Shown here: piece by piece, positions 1 to 10,258 of the stretch | How the letters are laid out: every line of letters starts with the position of its first letter | How positions within the stretch are numbered: position 1 is the stretch's first letter | Assembly (NCBI GenBank): GCA_025765615.1 | Contig: JAIVFJ010000134.1 | Location: 1 to 64,000 of the forward strand | DNA length: 64,000 nt | Direction of reading: 5' to 3' | Source of the DNA: Zopfochytrium polystomum | Taxonomy: Eukaryota > Chytridiomycota > Chytridiomycetes > Chytridiales > Chytridiaceae | Translations under genes and position numbers: made by a program | The notes under the pieces: model-generated | What the model saw: only the letters and a program-made list of their open reading frames with translations | Told to the model about the DNA's origin: nothing | The model's database searches: none

Positions 1-723
1 ACAACGTGGTGCAAGCCCGAATGGGCCATCTTCGTTGGCCAACTGCAGCATCTGTAGATCCAGATTTGGGGGTCGTGGAACTCTGCAGGGTTTCCGACGA
101 TCGCGATGGCCGGATACAGGGACTTTCTTTCGAGGCACCTCAAGTTGCTTTTCCTCGACCACGCAGCGAATCTGCTCTCCCTCGACTTTGTATGCACCGA
201 ATACGGTGACGACAGTCTCGTTTTCGGTACGAAGTTTGCTTTTGGCTCGGCCAACATGCCTCGTCTACGTAGTCTGCGACTGGAAAACTGCTTCCTTGAT
301 GCCGCGCTTATCGACTTTTTGCAATCTCACGCGTCCACTCTGGAGACGATCAGCCTCATTAATTTCATAGCAATCACGGAAACGCAGCAGAGCCTCACAT
401 GGGCGGCGCTCTTTGACGGAATCGCAAGTGGAAAGCCAGATGCTTTGAGAAAATTGATTGTAAGAACGAAAAAAGTCCCAATTGAGGAGCTCGATCCATT
501 CAACGATCTCTTTGACGAGAACGGCCTCGAAACGGTCCGTGCCATCAAGCAAAAGCTGACGGAGGACGAAGCTTACCCCCTCTTCTACTATACCTTGGAT
601 GAAAAATACGGTTTTGTGGGTGTGGAAGGGCGCACATTTTTGGACAACTATACACTAGGAGAGGATATGGCTGCGTACAATCGGTTTGATGGGATTGTGA
701 GTGCGAATAAAATCAGTATCTAA
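1..723 (+). pseudogene. F-box/LRR-like family member, 5' cut by window edge, internal stop
   Basis: Reading frame 1 from base 1 to the stop at 721-723 aligns along its length with the intact relatives at 3039-4421 and 33375-34829. Shared landmarks are the TTW.xPEW block at the start, GYRDFLSRHLK, the LxSLDFV block, NMPRLRxLRLENCFLDAAL, and the C-terminal EDEAYPLFYYT.DEKYGFV. The frame is interrupted by TAG at 55-57, where relatives have TCG (Ser), a single-base nonsense change. The longest uninterrupted part starts at the in-frame ATG at 106, giving 205 residues with no F-box. The N-terminal half lies outside the window. It could be a pseudogene or a 3' remnant translated from 106. Confidence 0.7.
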
Positions 724-860
724 ATGCCCACTCTTCTCATTTGAGTGTTAGTTCACATTTTACTCCAGCGAATTGTCGGAGGTGATCAGAGGCTGAGTCC
801 TTTCTATTTTCAGGCTGTTTGTCGGGAGCAATTCAAACTTCTCGGACTGCGGCCCCCCAA

Positions 861-2293
861 ATGCCCGACAAACTTGCGATCGACATCCTCAGCGCGATCG
901 CCAACCAGTTGCCGACGGCAAGGGACCGCTGCAACCTCAGTGCGACATGCCGCGATCTGCGAGACGCTCTGGCACCGTCCGTCTTCCGCTGTGTACGCGC
1001 CACGAACCTTCGATCGGGACCGCGCCGCTATCGCAGGCCCTTGTCTCCGCGCACGGCCCTCACTTTCGGCACGTCCGCTTTCAGTGCATGCTTCACGGAA
1101 AACCCCGGTGTCGAACGACAACGAAGCAGAAGGCGCCTCTTTCCCACCGAAGGAGAACGGCTTGATGATCGGGATGACACTGGAGAATCCGACCCACGCC
1201 GCGATTGCCACGGCCGGTGGAGAGGACTTTGCCACCTCCGACGGGTCAATCTCCATCGCGACGGACATTCTTTTCGGGACGGCCTGGCGCCAAACATGGA
1301 CGCCCTCGCACTCGAGTTCATCGCCGACCACAACTTTGAGCCGGAGGCTGCAAATGGGTGGACGACGAATACGGACTAGGGGGATCTATCTATATATCTA
1401 TTGAGAGCGAGGATGAGGAGGGTGCCGCCGCTGCCGAGGAGAAGTTTGAATGGCGCCGGGTCATGGCGCACACGTGGAGGGCCGTCTCTTCAAATGCGAG
1501 AGTTCGCAGCCTCACCCTTCGATCGCTTCCGCCAAACATCACAACCACGTGGTGCAAGCCCGAATGGCCCTCCTTTTTGCGCCAACTGGAGCACTTGTCG
1601 ATACAGATGTGGGGTGGGGACAACGGTGCGGGCTGGTGCTCAATCACAACCAAGGGCTACCAATTCTTCCTGGCGATGCATCTGCCAGAGTATTTTTTCA
1701 GTCACGCAGACAGCCTTGTTTCCTTTGATTTCGTCTCTAGCGATTACGGTGTGTACGGTGGGGACAATCAGGCAAAAGGCGCGCCTTTCGCGCTCCCCGC
1801 GACAAGCATGCCTCGACTGCGAAGGCTGCGACTGCAAGACTGTTTCTTCGATGCCGCACTCCTCGATTTCCTGCAGGCACACAGTTCGACTCTGGAAGCA
1901 ATCCACCTGATCGAATTCATGGCAGCGGTGACTGTTTGGGGGAGTCAAAAAAATATCACGTGGGCGGGACTGTTTGACGGAATCGCGAAATCGGAGCCTC
2001 GGGTTCTGACAGATTTTAAGCTGACTATGCGAAATATTCAGATCGCCGACATGGCGGAGCCATATCAAAGACTTTCGTTGGAAGAGATTGAGACTCTCAC
2101 CCGCATCGAACGGAAAATAGCGGAAGACGGAACCTTCCCTCTGTTTTACTATGGGAGCTTGGACGACAAGTACGGTTTCGTGTGCAAGGCTGCGCATGAA
2201 ATCTTGGAAAGCTTTGTGAAAGGAGATGACTTGGCTTCTTACAAGCGGCTGATGGAGATAGTGCGCATCAACAGGCAACCTTTGAATATCTAA
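861..2293 (+). pseudogene. F-box/LRR-like family member broken by several frameshifts
   Basis: An ATG at 861 opens an F-box-like start (MPDKLAIDILSAIA, then RDRCNLSATCRDLRDALAPSVFR), as in the intact relatives. After 'ATNL' (about 1010) the homology jumps frame for DRAAIA, jumps again for HFRHVRFQCMLHGKP, and jumps again for ATDILFG and MDALALEFIADHNFEPE. Near 1345 the codons for 'DGCKWVDDE' have lost one base. From 1358 to 2293 the frame stays open for 311 residues and matches the C-terminal two thirds of the family (EFEWRRVM-like, LPPNITTTW, MPRLRRLRLQDCFFDAALLDFLQ, PLFYYGSLDDKYGFV). Four or more frame changes over continuous homology indicate decay rather than introns. Confidence 0.75.
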
Positions 2294-3038
2294 TAATGAT
2301 TGAATTCGCACGTGTATTGTTTTTGTGCTGCACGGACTAGCGCGAGGGAAACAGAGAGTGAAAGAAATAATAGCCTCAGTGAGTGCGTCAGTGTCGTAAT
2401 CAGCCACCCTCCGCTAATCAGTGCAATCCGCCATATTGATTTGACCGTTACTTCGAACATCCGACGTTCATGAATTCGTTCCAATTGGATTGCCTCAGCC
2501 AATCAAATTGAATTCTTCAAATTGGAATGCCTCGTAGCCTCTCGGCCCAAAGTCACACTCCACGGTAAAATCCGCGCGAGTCTCTTCCATGTTCCTATAG
2601 TCTATGTAGAATGAGACGGCGATTCCTCGTGTAAGCTCTATGTTGGTGGTCAAAAGAACGGAGCTAGTCTGGAAGAAATTCATATGAGCACAAGCCGCAG
2701 ATTCACCAGGACCGGCTCACTGATTCAAATTTGTCCTCTTCGGCACTGAGCTCATGCCGATACGGCATGGAATCATTGGATAAGGTAACAAGCCTTAAAC
2801 GTGCTCGCACGGGAGGAGTGGGAAGCGATGGGCAATGAGCCCGTGTTGTCCCAGTCAAAACGAACCGTTCACGGACTTGAAGCATCCATGCCCACACACC
2901 CTTCTTAACTCGATATCTCGTCAGGAGCTTCCCTTCCGGCATACAGCATTTACGACTCTGCGCAAAGGGGCGTTTTTTTTTTTTTTTTTTTTTAGATTCT
3001 TGCGAAGGTTCAAGCACTTCAGGCTAAGCCACCCAAAC
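2294..3038. other. Intergenic, no gene seen
   Basis: About 745 bases between two F-box/LRR family members. It holds short direct echoes of 'AATTGGATTGCCTC..AATCAAATTG' around 2480-2530 and a T-run at about 2972-2992, just before the gene at 3039. I see no coding or RNA gene. Confidence 0.6.
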
Positions 3039-4421
3039 ATGCTCGACACAATTGCGGTCGACATCGTCTTCGCGATCGCCGATTTCTTGCCGGCTGCGGG
3101 CGATTGCTGCAACCTCAGGGCGGCATGCCGCCATCTGCGAGACGCACTGGCCCCGCTCGTCTTCCGCTCTGTCCGCGCAACAAACCTCGACCAAGACCGC
3201 GCCGCCATCGCGGCGCTCGTTGCCGCACAGGGCCACCATTTTCAGCACGTCCGTTTTCAGTGCATGCTCCACGGAGAGCGATACGACGACGACTGCAGTG
3301 ACGCATCATCAGAAGGCGGAGACGATATTGTCAACTCGGAGGGGCCGACTTTTGTCCCGACGGACATACTCTTGGGACTGCTGGCGACAAACATGCATGC
3401 CCTCACACTCGAGTTCATCGCAGACGACAACTTCGAGCCAAAAGACTACTACTGGGTGGTAGTCGAAAACAGATTCATGGGATCTGCCTACATATCCTAT
3501 GAAACGGAATCTGCGAAAGATGTTGCCGCTGCCGAAAGGAGGTGGGAATGGCGCCGAGTCATGGCGGACACGTGGAGGGCGGTCGCTTTAAACACAAGAA
3601 TCCGCAGCCTCACCATTCGATCGCTTCCGCCAATCATCACCACCACGTGGCACAGACCGGAATGGGCCTCATTTGTCGACCAGCTTGAGCACTTGTCCAT
3701 CGGAATGTGGGGTGCTTGTTACAATCCCACGCAGCGGTACTCCATAGAAACCGACGGCTACCAAGACTTCCTGACGGTGGGGCTTCAGAATTCATTTTTT
3801 AATCATGCGGAGGGCCTTGTTTCCTTTGACTTCGTCTCCAGCCCGTGCGGTACATATGGTGGCGACAACCAGGTGTCAGGCACGCCCTTCACTCTTCTCC
3901 CATCCGATATGCCTCGACTGCGTAGATTGCGCCTCCAAAACTGTTTCTTCGATGCTGCTCTTCTGGACTTTCTCCAGGCTCACACTCCAACTCTTGAATC
4001 AATCCACCTGATAGACTTCATGGCGGCATCGAACGCTCTGAATTGGGCTCGGGGTACTACCGATGAAAATCTCACATGGGCAGGGTTTTTTGATGGAATC
4101 GCGAGCGCGAAGCCACTCCTGCTGACAGATTTTAGACTCACGATGAGAAAAGTTTCGATGGATGAGGTTGCGACGACATTTCAAGATTCTTCAGACGGGC
4201 TCCAAATACTCCATGCAATGGAACAAAAATTGGCAGAAGACGAAGCCTTTCCGTTGTTTTACTATGGTTACTTGTCCAACCAGAACGGATGCATAATCAG
4301 GCAGGCTGCAGATAAAATAGTGCGAAGCTTTACGAACGGAGAGGATCTAGCTTCCTACGAGCGGCTGATGGCGATCGTGCGAGCAAACAAAGACGGTTCA
4401 ATTTTATGTCGTAATAAATGA
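3039..4421 (+). CDS. F-box/LRR-like protein (intact family member)
   Basis: A single-exon gene of 460 residues. The ATG at 3039 is chosen because every relative starts here with M-x-D-x-L/I-x-VDI. Residues 1-40 look like an F-box (VDIVFAIADFLPA..CCNLRAACRHLRDALAPLVFRSV). The rest carries irregular leucine-rich stretches (LTLEFIADDNFEP, IRSLTIRSLPP, LEHLSIGMW, MPRLRRLRLQNCFFDAALLDFLQ), then a conserved C-terminus (EDEAFPLFYYGYL). F-box proteins usually recruit substrates to SCF ubiquitin ligases, and the LRR-like part would bind the substrate; that role is inferred. Two broken siblings lie directly upstream on the same strand and related copies occur at 26.4, 33.4 and 49.6 kb, so this family duplicates and decays locally. 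Confidence 0.75.
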   Translation: MLDTIAVDIVFAIADFLPAAGDCCNLRAACRHLRDALAPLVFRSVRATNLDQDRAAIAALVAAQGHHFQHVRFQCMLHGERYDDDCSDASSEGGDDIVNSEGPTFVPTDILLGLLATNMHALTLEFIADDNFEPKDYYWVVVENRFMGSAYISYETESAKDVAAAERRWEWRRVMADTWRAVALNTRIRSLTIRSLPPIITTTWHRPEWASFVDQLEHLSIGMWGACYNPTQRYSIETDGYQDFLTVGLQNSFFNHAEGLVSFDFVSSPCGTYGGDNQVSGTPFTLLPSDMPRLRRLRLQNCFFDAALLDFLQAHTPTLESIHLIDFMAASNALNWARGTTDENLTWAGFFDGIASAKPLLLTDFRLTMRKVSMDEVATTFQDSSDGLQILHAMEQKLAEDEAFPLFYYGYLSNQNGCIIRQAADKIVRSFTNGEDLASYERLMAIVRANKDGSILCRNK

Positions 4422-6061
4422 ACAATCTCTTACATAAATTTGTGCTGCAGGGGTGGGTGAGAGATACATGGATACAAATGCACGGTGAGAGCACCTCGGT
4501 GGGCATAGCCCACCAGGCGTTCACACGGTTTGGATCAAACAGTTGGGTTGCCCCGAAATCCGACTGAGCGTGCGTGACCCAGCACGTTCGAAAATGAGTC
4601 ACCAAATCGATTCCCGAGCATTGCAAGTAGAGTGGTCGTGGCTCGGCAGAATTTTTGCTGCCGGGTATTCTCAGTCGCAAGCAACGTCCATCGTGGAGCT
4701 CCAAGCAAATTGCAAGTCGATCTGCCACGTGGTTTTTGCCAAGAAAGAGGACCATATACTGGCTAGGAGAAAGAGAAGAATAGGCACATTCCTCATCAGA
4801 AAGAAATGAAGGCTTTCGTCTTCAAGGCGAGACCCTTCAAAAGTAAAACCCTCCTAGCTGCACAAAGAGACAGAACATACCAACACGCATCTCAATCCAG
4901 CACGAGAGAGTCGATTGATTGAAATTGGAGTTGGACAGGGGATGTTGCGAGCGAGTCACCTCGCATAGTCCTGTAAAGCTTTGGAACTCGAAGCCGTCTG
5001 CATTAGTGCGATTGTACAGGCTGCTTGGACTTGCAGCGGAAGCGAACCACGGCGTGGGTGCCGAGGCTCTCGTCCTAGTTTACAAACGAGCGGTTGAACT
5101 GAACTTCCCAGTTCGCGATGACAGCGATGACAAAGTGCAATTCATTGCACTGCACTCCGACGTGGGACGACGGCGCCGGAGGAAGTCGACGTCGGCAACC
5201 GCGACGAACGAGGCTGCATCGATAATTGCATTCTACCCAACGCCTTCCCAAGCTTTCTGACTGTGTGCAGGACCCTCTCTTCCTCTCCTGCTCTCTCCCA
5301 CAAGCAACAGTTCATTTTGGACAAACGTTTGCTTTCTTTCGGCGCACTTCTCGTTTCCCTGCAGTGAAAGCAGCTAGGGTGGCCTGTGTGTGCAACGCAC
5401 TTGGTTCTCTCAAGGTCCTGGCTTCCTGCCATACCTGCGTGGCATAACCTCCAATCGCATTGGTTACGAGCACTGACATGGTCAGTCGGTTGATTTCTTA
5501 GGTTGTTTCGCGGCCAGACAGTCTTTCAAACTCCGCCAACCGAAGGTTGATCAACTCCAGCGATACACCAAACTATGGAGCAATAAAATATCTGCGCGAT
5601 AGCTGTTGGGACAATCGTTTATTTGACTCCAAGCATGTCATAGCCACATAAGTGAAAGAGTTTAAAGAAAATGAATTACCACGATCCAGAAATCGTGGTC
5701 CCACTTCTATCAATTCCCCCACCCGCCCCGAAAGTGCTCATCTGGTGCGCCCGTCCTCCAGACCCCCTTTCCCCCAAGAATCCCGGTTGAGGCGGTTGTC
5801 TCTGCAGGGCAAGGACAAGTTTTCGGATCCGATCCGCATCGGTCATGAGAACAACGAAAAGAATGACGGGGGACGTCGAGGAAAAGCACCTGTGACGAAG
5901 GCGGGAGGGGTGAGTTTTTGAGGCACAGGGGAGTTAGGGGGAAAACTTACACTCCTAAATATTGAAACGGTCCGAAACAACGATTTTAGAAATTGTTGCA
6001 GGGATCTTGGAAACACAAAGTAGAATCTTCAAACCTTCTTCTGCACTGAAGAACATACTGT
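4422..6061. other. Long gene-poor stretch
   Basis: I find no convincing gene in about 1.6 kb. It contains a 73-bp segment (5373-5445) that recurs at 59811-59885 and is listed separately. Short open frames here have no recognisable features. Confidence 0.5.
5373..5445 (+). repeat. Dispersed repeat, copy 1
   Basis: The stretch from GCTAGGGTGGCC to CTGCGTGGCAT matches 59811-59885 with about 85% identity by eye, including the cores ACTTGGTTCT, TCAAGG and TGGCTTCCTGCCAT. The other copy lies beside the inverted-repeat element at 58 kb, so both may derive from a mobile element. Confidence 0.6.
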
Positions 6062-7083
6062 CTATAACGGGGACAATGAATTCAGCAGAGTCGCGATAAC
6101 GATCCAGTTGGACTCACTCAGCGAAATAAAATACAGGAAGGTTGCCCCCGAGAAGCACAAACCACGGAATAGCGCGTCTGAGTAGCGGCCCCACGGTATC
6201 CTGGCTTTGTAGAAGTCCTTCATCACCGAGATGATCCGCCACTGAGTCAGGACAAAGCAAAATGTGTCCACAGTGCTGACGTAGGTGATGAGGACAACTG
6301 TGAGCACTTGCGTTGGTGTGTCTCGGATCACAGTAAAATGTTTCTGTTGGAATGGTGTGAGAGGGTTGCTGAGATGGAATGGTTGTGACTAACGAGGACG
6401 TTTATCTGCGTGACGACGATCGCTATCAAAGAGGGAACTGGTGAGTTAATAAAGTTACGATGGCGAAGGGCAGGGCAAACTTACAGGCACTGGCGACAAG
6501 GACGGAGGGAAAGAAATGGTCTAAGCTGCTAAAGTCGTAAACATTCAAACTTACACGTGGAGGGTCATCTCTACGATTGAAAGGACTCCGGCGAGCATCC
6601 ACAGATTCCGCTGTCGGTCGGGCCAAACGAGGATCATGGCGCGGTAGGAATTATGATAACTGAGAGCGCAGAACTTGGTGAATGTATAGATTTAGTCGCA
6701 AGGGTTTTGATTTTTGAGTCTCGCGACAAACCATGAGGCTGTCGAAGGCTAGGTTGGAGAGAAAGGCAGAATATTTTTGAGCATAAGGTTTCTAGCTCAA
6801 GGGCATCTTACTTGACGGTACAATCCATGCGTTGAGATAAGAAGTGAACTGGTCTATCGGAACAACTATTCTAGCAAGAATGGTCTTCATTATGCAGCTC
6901 GAGAACATGAGCGTCATCGCGATCACAAGCGAAAAGAAGAGATGGCGGTTCTGAATGCGGGCTAGTTGCTCCCTGAAGCAAACGGCCTGGGGCAGGTCAC
7001 GGGAACGATGGAGTGAGTCGATTACGATTTGGAATCGGGACAAACGGTGGACCATACGATCGCAAAGGTAAGTAGCGATCCGA
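6062..7083 (-). CDS. Spliced multi-pass membrane protein (N-terminus unresolved)
   Basis: Minus-strand exons joined by GT-AG introns give one frame: 7083-7046, 6986-6812, 6748-6732 (17 nt), 6673-6555, 6528-6485, 6422-6394 and 6343-6062 with stop TAG. All phases agree at every junction. The product (about 234 residues visible) has about six hydrophobic segments: GSLLTFAIVWS, FFSLVIAMTLMFSSCIMK, LWMLAGVLSIVEMTLHV, FFPSVLVASASIVVTQI, VLTVVLITYVSTVDTFCFVL and LFRGLCFSGATFLYFISL. A loop after segment 1 reads VCFREQLARIQNRH. I do not recognise the family; a seven-helix receptor-like or transporter-like fold is possible. The start codon lies upstream of 7083 and was not resolved, with a (GT)n tract at about 7215 in the way. 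Two donors are GTTTGT. Confidence 0.6.
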
Positions 7084-8148
7084 CTAGGTACTGATTGCTG
7101 TGACGACAGGCCGGGTGAGGAACAGTTGATAACGAGCGAACAGGACGGACCTGGTAGCAGCCGGCAGGTTGGGCGAGGTGGCAGCAGACATTCCAAGGCA
7201 GGTGTGCTGTGCGCGAGCGCGCCTGTTTGTGTGTGTGTATGTGTGTGTGTGTGGGCAGTGTGAGGTGAAGTGGTCGGCGACTTCTGTAATCGAGAGCCAC
7301 TACTCCGCACCACTTCTTTCACCCATTCTCCCGCCTCCAGCAACACAACTAATCCCCCCAGGCCGCAAGCAAGCGCGCACCGCTCGCAGTTTAAAAACCA
7401 CGCACTGGGACCCACCAATCGCAAACTCACCGTGATTCGAGCAAACGGCCGGCCCTTCATCCTCCCCACAATCCCGGACATCAAAATGCTCGTCTTCCTC
7501 CTCGTCCGCCACCTCCGCCGTCGCCAACGCCACGGCTGCTCTCAACGCCCCAGCTGCTGTGTCCACCGACGCAGCTCAACGCCGGTTGACCTTACGGCGC
7601 AAGATGCGGGACGCCGCGGTTGCTGCCGCCGCTGCAAGCGAAGCCGGGCTCCGGACGCCGAAGAGCCGATCAAGAAGGACGACGACGCGCAGACGACGGT
7701 CAAGCGTGCCGACGAGACGGTAGATGAAAGCAAGGCTGTCGAAGGCAACCTTGTGGATTCCCAGCCGATGGAAAAGCTGCCGGCGTACGCTGAGCAGTCT
7801 CGGGTCGTTCACCGCGTTTCTATTTGCTTGGTTTGTTATTTTTTTTGTTTGTTGCGCATCCACGTATTCCGGCTAAACCGAAAAGCAAAGTGATTCTGGC
7901 TGCAATTCGTCCAAAGGCCCCATATTTCTTCCTCCTTCTTCTCAATGGGGTTTCTCAGTCCGATTGTTTCAGTGCCACATTTACTGCGTTACTGCATTTA
8001 ACAAAATATAAGAAACGATCAAACAAATTTGAAATGAACTCTGTCAATCCATTCTTGCTACAAAAAAGTGCATCAACACTCTGGATGAGGAGCACGGATT
8101 TTCCCTCTAAACAACTCGGTCAGAAAGTTCAGAAAAGGAATCCAAAGA
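7084..8148. other. Gap with GT microsatellite and a possible coding patch
   Basis: A (GT)n tract lies at about 7226-7254. Plus-strand bases 7657-7830 read as an acidic, codon-biased segment (EEPIKKDDDAQTTVKR..ETVDESKAVEGN) that looks coding. It has no clear start, partner exon or homology, and another frame is also open just upstream. I cannot assign a gene. No feature seen from about 7900 to 8148. Confidence 0.3.
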
Positions 8149-9858
8149 TCAATCTTCGACACTCTGCAACATTCTCTTCCCAGGAATTGTCACAATGAGC
8201 GCCGCTGTCGCGTAAATGTCCACGAGCGTGGCTTCATTGCCGTAAGCCGCAAACGAGCTTGCGCGGATGGTAAACGCCTTTGGCCTCCTCACCCACACTA
8301 GGTCCTTCAACACTTCGCAGTTGGCGTCGCGAGTCAGAATATCGTACAGTTCCCGCTTCTGGCCGCCCATCCATTCGCACCTCGCCGCAAAGTTCGGTCC
8401 CACCAGAAGCACGGCGCCATCGCCGCAGCAGTTGATTCGCACGCTGCTGCCAAAGTTGTAACCGTTCGGCTCAATAGAGTAGGGTCCGTATCCCTGCTGC
8501 TTTTCCTCTCCGTCGTCCTCCCAGTCCGCTTCGTAGATCGCGGCGACTTCGAACTCGAGGCCCGCGGACTTGACGGCGGACGTGAGGAGGTAGTCTTCAC
8601 CCTTGAGGTCGGCGAGTTTCAGGTGCAGGCCACCGCCTACGGCTTTCGAGTACTCGTGCGCCAGCGCAAAACCCAGTTCCCCGCCGTCAGGCATGAACAG
8701 CGGGTCGGACAGTAGCTGCTTCAGGAACGACTCCACAGATGATCCTGGCATGTCCACGGACGGCGCAGGTACGTCGTTAGCAGCGTCTTCCTCGGCTTCG
8801 GTAACGCGGTGCAAGTTGAAAGTAAGGGTCACGCGGAGCCCGTCGACGACTGGGAGAATCTCGTGCTCGCAGTCCGAAAAAAACGCGGCCCACTGCAGGA
8901 CCGTGCCGCCCACCTTATTTCCAGACCGCTCGGCCCAGTCGTGCACCACCTCTCGCCCGGCGTGTCGCACAACAAGCTGGCCACCGGTGAAGGCAACGGG
9001 AAGGCACACAACCAGCGACCCAAACATGGTCGCGCCGCGCGGGGTGTCTCGGTGCGGCCTGAAAAACCCGCCCGGCCCGTACGCGTTGATCTTGTACAGC
9101 TCCGCGCGGACGGGCACGTCGAACTCGCAGTCACGTCTCGACCGCCAGCCCGACGTTGCGTGCGCCGTCCCGGTGCAGGCGTGCAGGTCATCTTTGCGAT
9201 CCGAGCGGCGGTTGCGCGGCGGAAGAGCGTGTGTCGCCGCTTTTACGATTTCGGCGCAGGCGTCTCGCAACGCTCCGCCGAGCTCAAAGTCGGCGCGGTC
9301 GACCTTGCGGGCGTCCCTGTAGGTCTTGTCGAGCACCGTCTCGGCGCCGCGGCCGAACAAGGCCGGGGAGGAGACCGAGTCGAGGACGGAAGCCCAGTCG
9401 GCGGCGCTGGCCGTGGCAATGTCAAGCACGCGCGCCGTCGTCGAGGGTTTGACGGCGTCAGGAAAAAAGACGAGCGGCCGGTCGGGGCAGGGGGCAGCTC
9501 CGCCGGCGGTGAAGACGGCGGTGGAGGCGACGGCGGCGACGGCCTCGTCCAGCTGGAGGAACCGGCTGATGTTGTACAGCCGTGGGTGTGCGGGGAGGGC
9601 TGCAGCCGCGGCGCGGAAGCAGGAGCGCAGCTTGCGAGCGCTTTTGCTGTTTTCATCGTCGTTCAGCTTGGGTCCGTCGAGCGCGGGCGTGGTGAGGTTG
9701 AAAAAGTCGAAGCCGGACAGGAAGGCGAGGCAGGGGGCCGGGTGCATGCCCGCTGAGCGGAGGGCTTTGCAGGTGCTCGTCAGGCGACCGTCTGCCTCGA
9801 GGTCGTTGAGCAGCCGCTGGATGCGGCGAAGGACCTCGGCCGGAAGGCGATCGAGCAT
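8149..9858 (-). CDS. F-box protein with 2-oxoglutarate/Fe(II) oxygenase domain
   Basis: A single exon of 569 residues from the ATG at 9858. It opens with an F-box-like helix bundle (MLDRLPAEVLRRIQRLLNDLEADGRL, residues 1-35). Residues about 252-350 form a prolyl-4-hydroxylase-type double-stranded beta-helix: AELYKINAYGPGGFFRPHRD supplies the HxD iron ligands (H269, D271), CEHEILPVVDG the distal His (H332), and GLRVTLTFNL the Arg (R342) that binds 2-oxoglutarate. All catalytic positions are present, so it is probably an active hydroxylase or demethylase of unknown substrate. The F-box suggests coupling to an SCF ubiquitin ligase (inference). The frame stays open upstream of 9858 for 28 codons without an ATG. 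Confidence 0.8.
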   Translation of the reverse strand: MLDRLPAEVLRRIQRLLNDLEADGRLTSTCKALRSAGMHPAPCLAFLSGFDFFNLTTPALDGPKLNDDENSKSARKLRSCFRAAAAALPAHPRLYNISRFLQLDEAVAAVASTAVFTAGGAAPCPDRPLVFFPDAVKPSTTARVLDIATASAADWASVLDSVSSPALFGRGAETVLDKTYRDARKVDRADFELGGALRDACAEIVKAATHALPPRNRRSDRKDDLHACTGTAHATSGWRSRRDCEFDVPVRAELYKINAYGPGGFFRPHRDTPRGATMFGSLVVCLPVAFTGGQLVVRHAGREVVHDWAERSGNKVGGTVLQWAAFFSDCEHEILPVVDGLRVTLTFNLHRVTEAEEDAANDVPAPSVDMPGSSVESFLKQLLSDPLFMPDGGELGFALAHEYSKAVGGGLHLKLADLKGEDYLLTSAVKSAGLEFEVAAIYEADWEDDGEEKQQGYGPYSIEPNGYNFGSSVRINCCGDGAVLLVGPNFAARCEWMGGQKRELYDILTRDANCEVLKDLVWVRRPKAFTIRASSFAAYGNEATLVDIYATAALIVTIPGKRMLQSVED

Positions 9859-10258
9859 TGGGAACTGTTGACTGACCGACGGCGATCGATGAAGGGAAGG
9901 AAGTGCCGCGGAGTCGGGTGGCGGATCCGCTGTTGTTGGCAAAGTCGTGAGTCAAAAATCTTTTTTCGTTTTGTTGGTTTTTTTTTTCTTTTTTTTTTCT
10001 CGCGTCGTTTCTTCGTCAGAAGCTTGCTTGGCTGTCGCAGTCAAACCCGTCATCAAAGGCGTTTGGGGGTGAGCTCGAAGAATGCGCAGAGGGAGTGTGG
10101 CGTTTCTTGGTGTACGCGGGGGGTTTCTTACTCTGATCAACTTGGTCAAGCGTTTACTTAGGGGGTGGGGGAAGGTACGATACTCGAACAGAGACCTTGA
10201 TGATATTCAGCACAGGTGAAAATTTCATACTATCATTCTCTAGAGCATGCTTCTGCGG
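9859..10258. other. Intergenic with T-rich runs
   Basis: Divergent/convergent gap with T-rich runs (9961-10000). No gene or RNA seen. Confidence 0.5.

Noticed and set aside
861..1380. Introns to explain the frame changes in the second F-box/LRR copy
   Set aside because: Homology to the relatives is continuous across each change and no intron-sized insertion exists, so indels are the better explanation.
8603..9756. Long plus-strand open frames opposite the F-box/oxygenase gene
   Set aside because: They are antisense shadows of a GC-rich coding exon; composition is Arg/Gly/Ala noise and the minus strand has real catalytic motifs.
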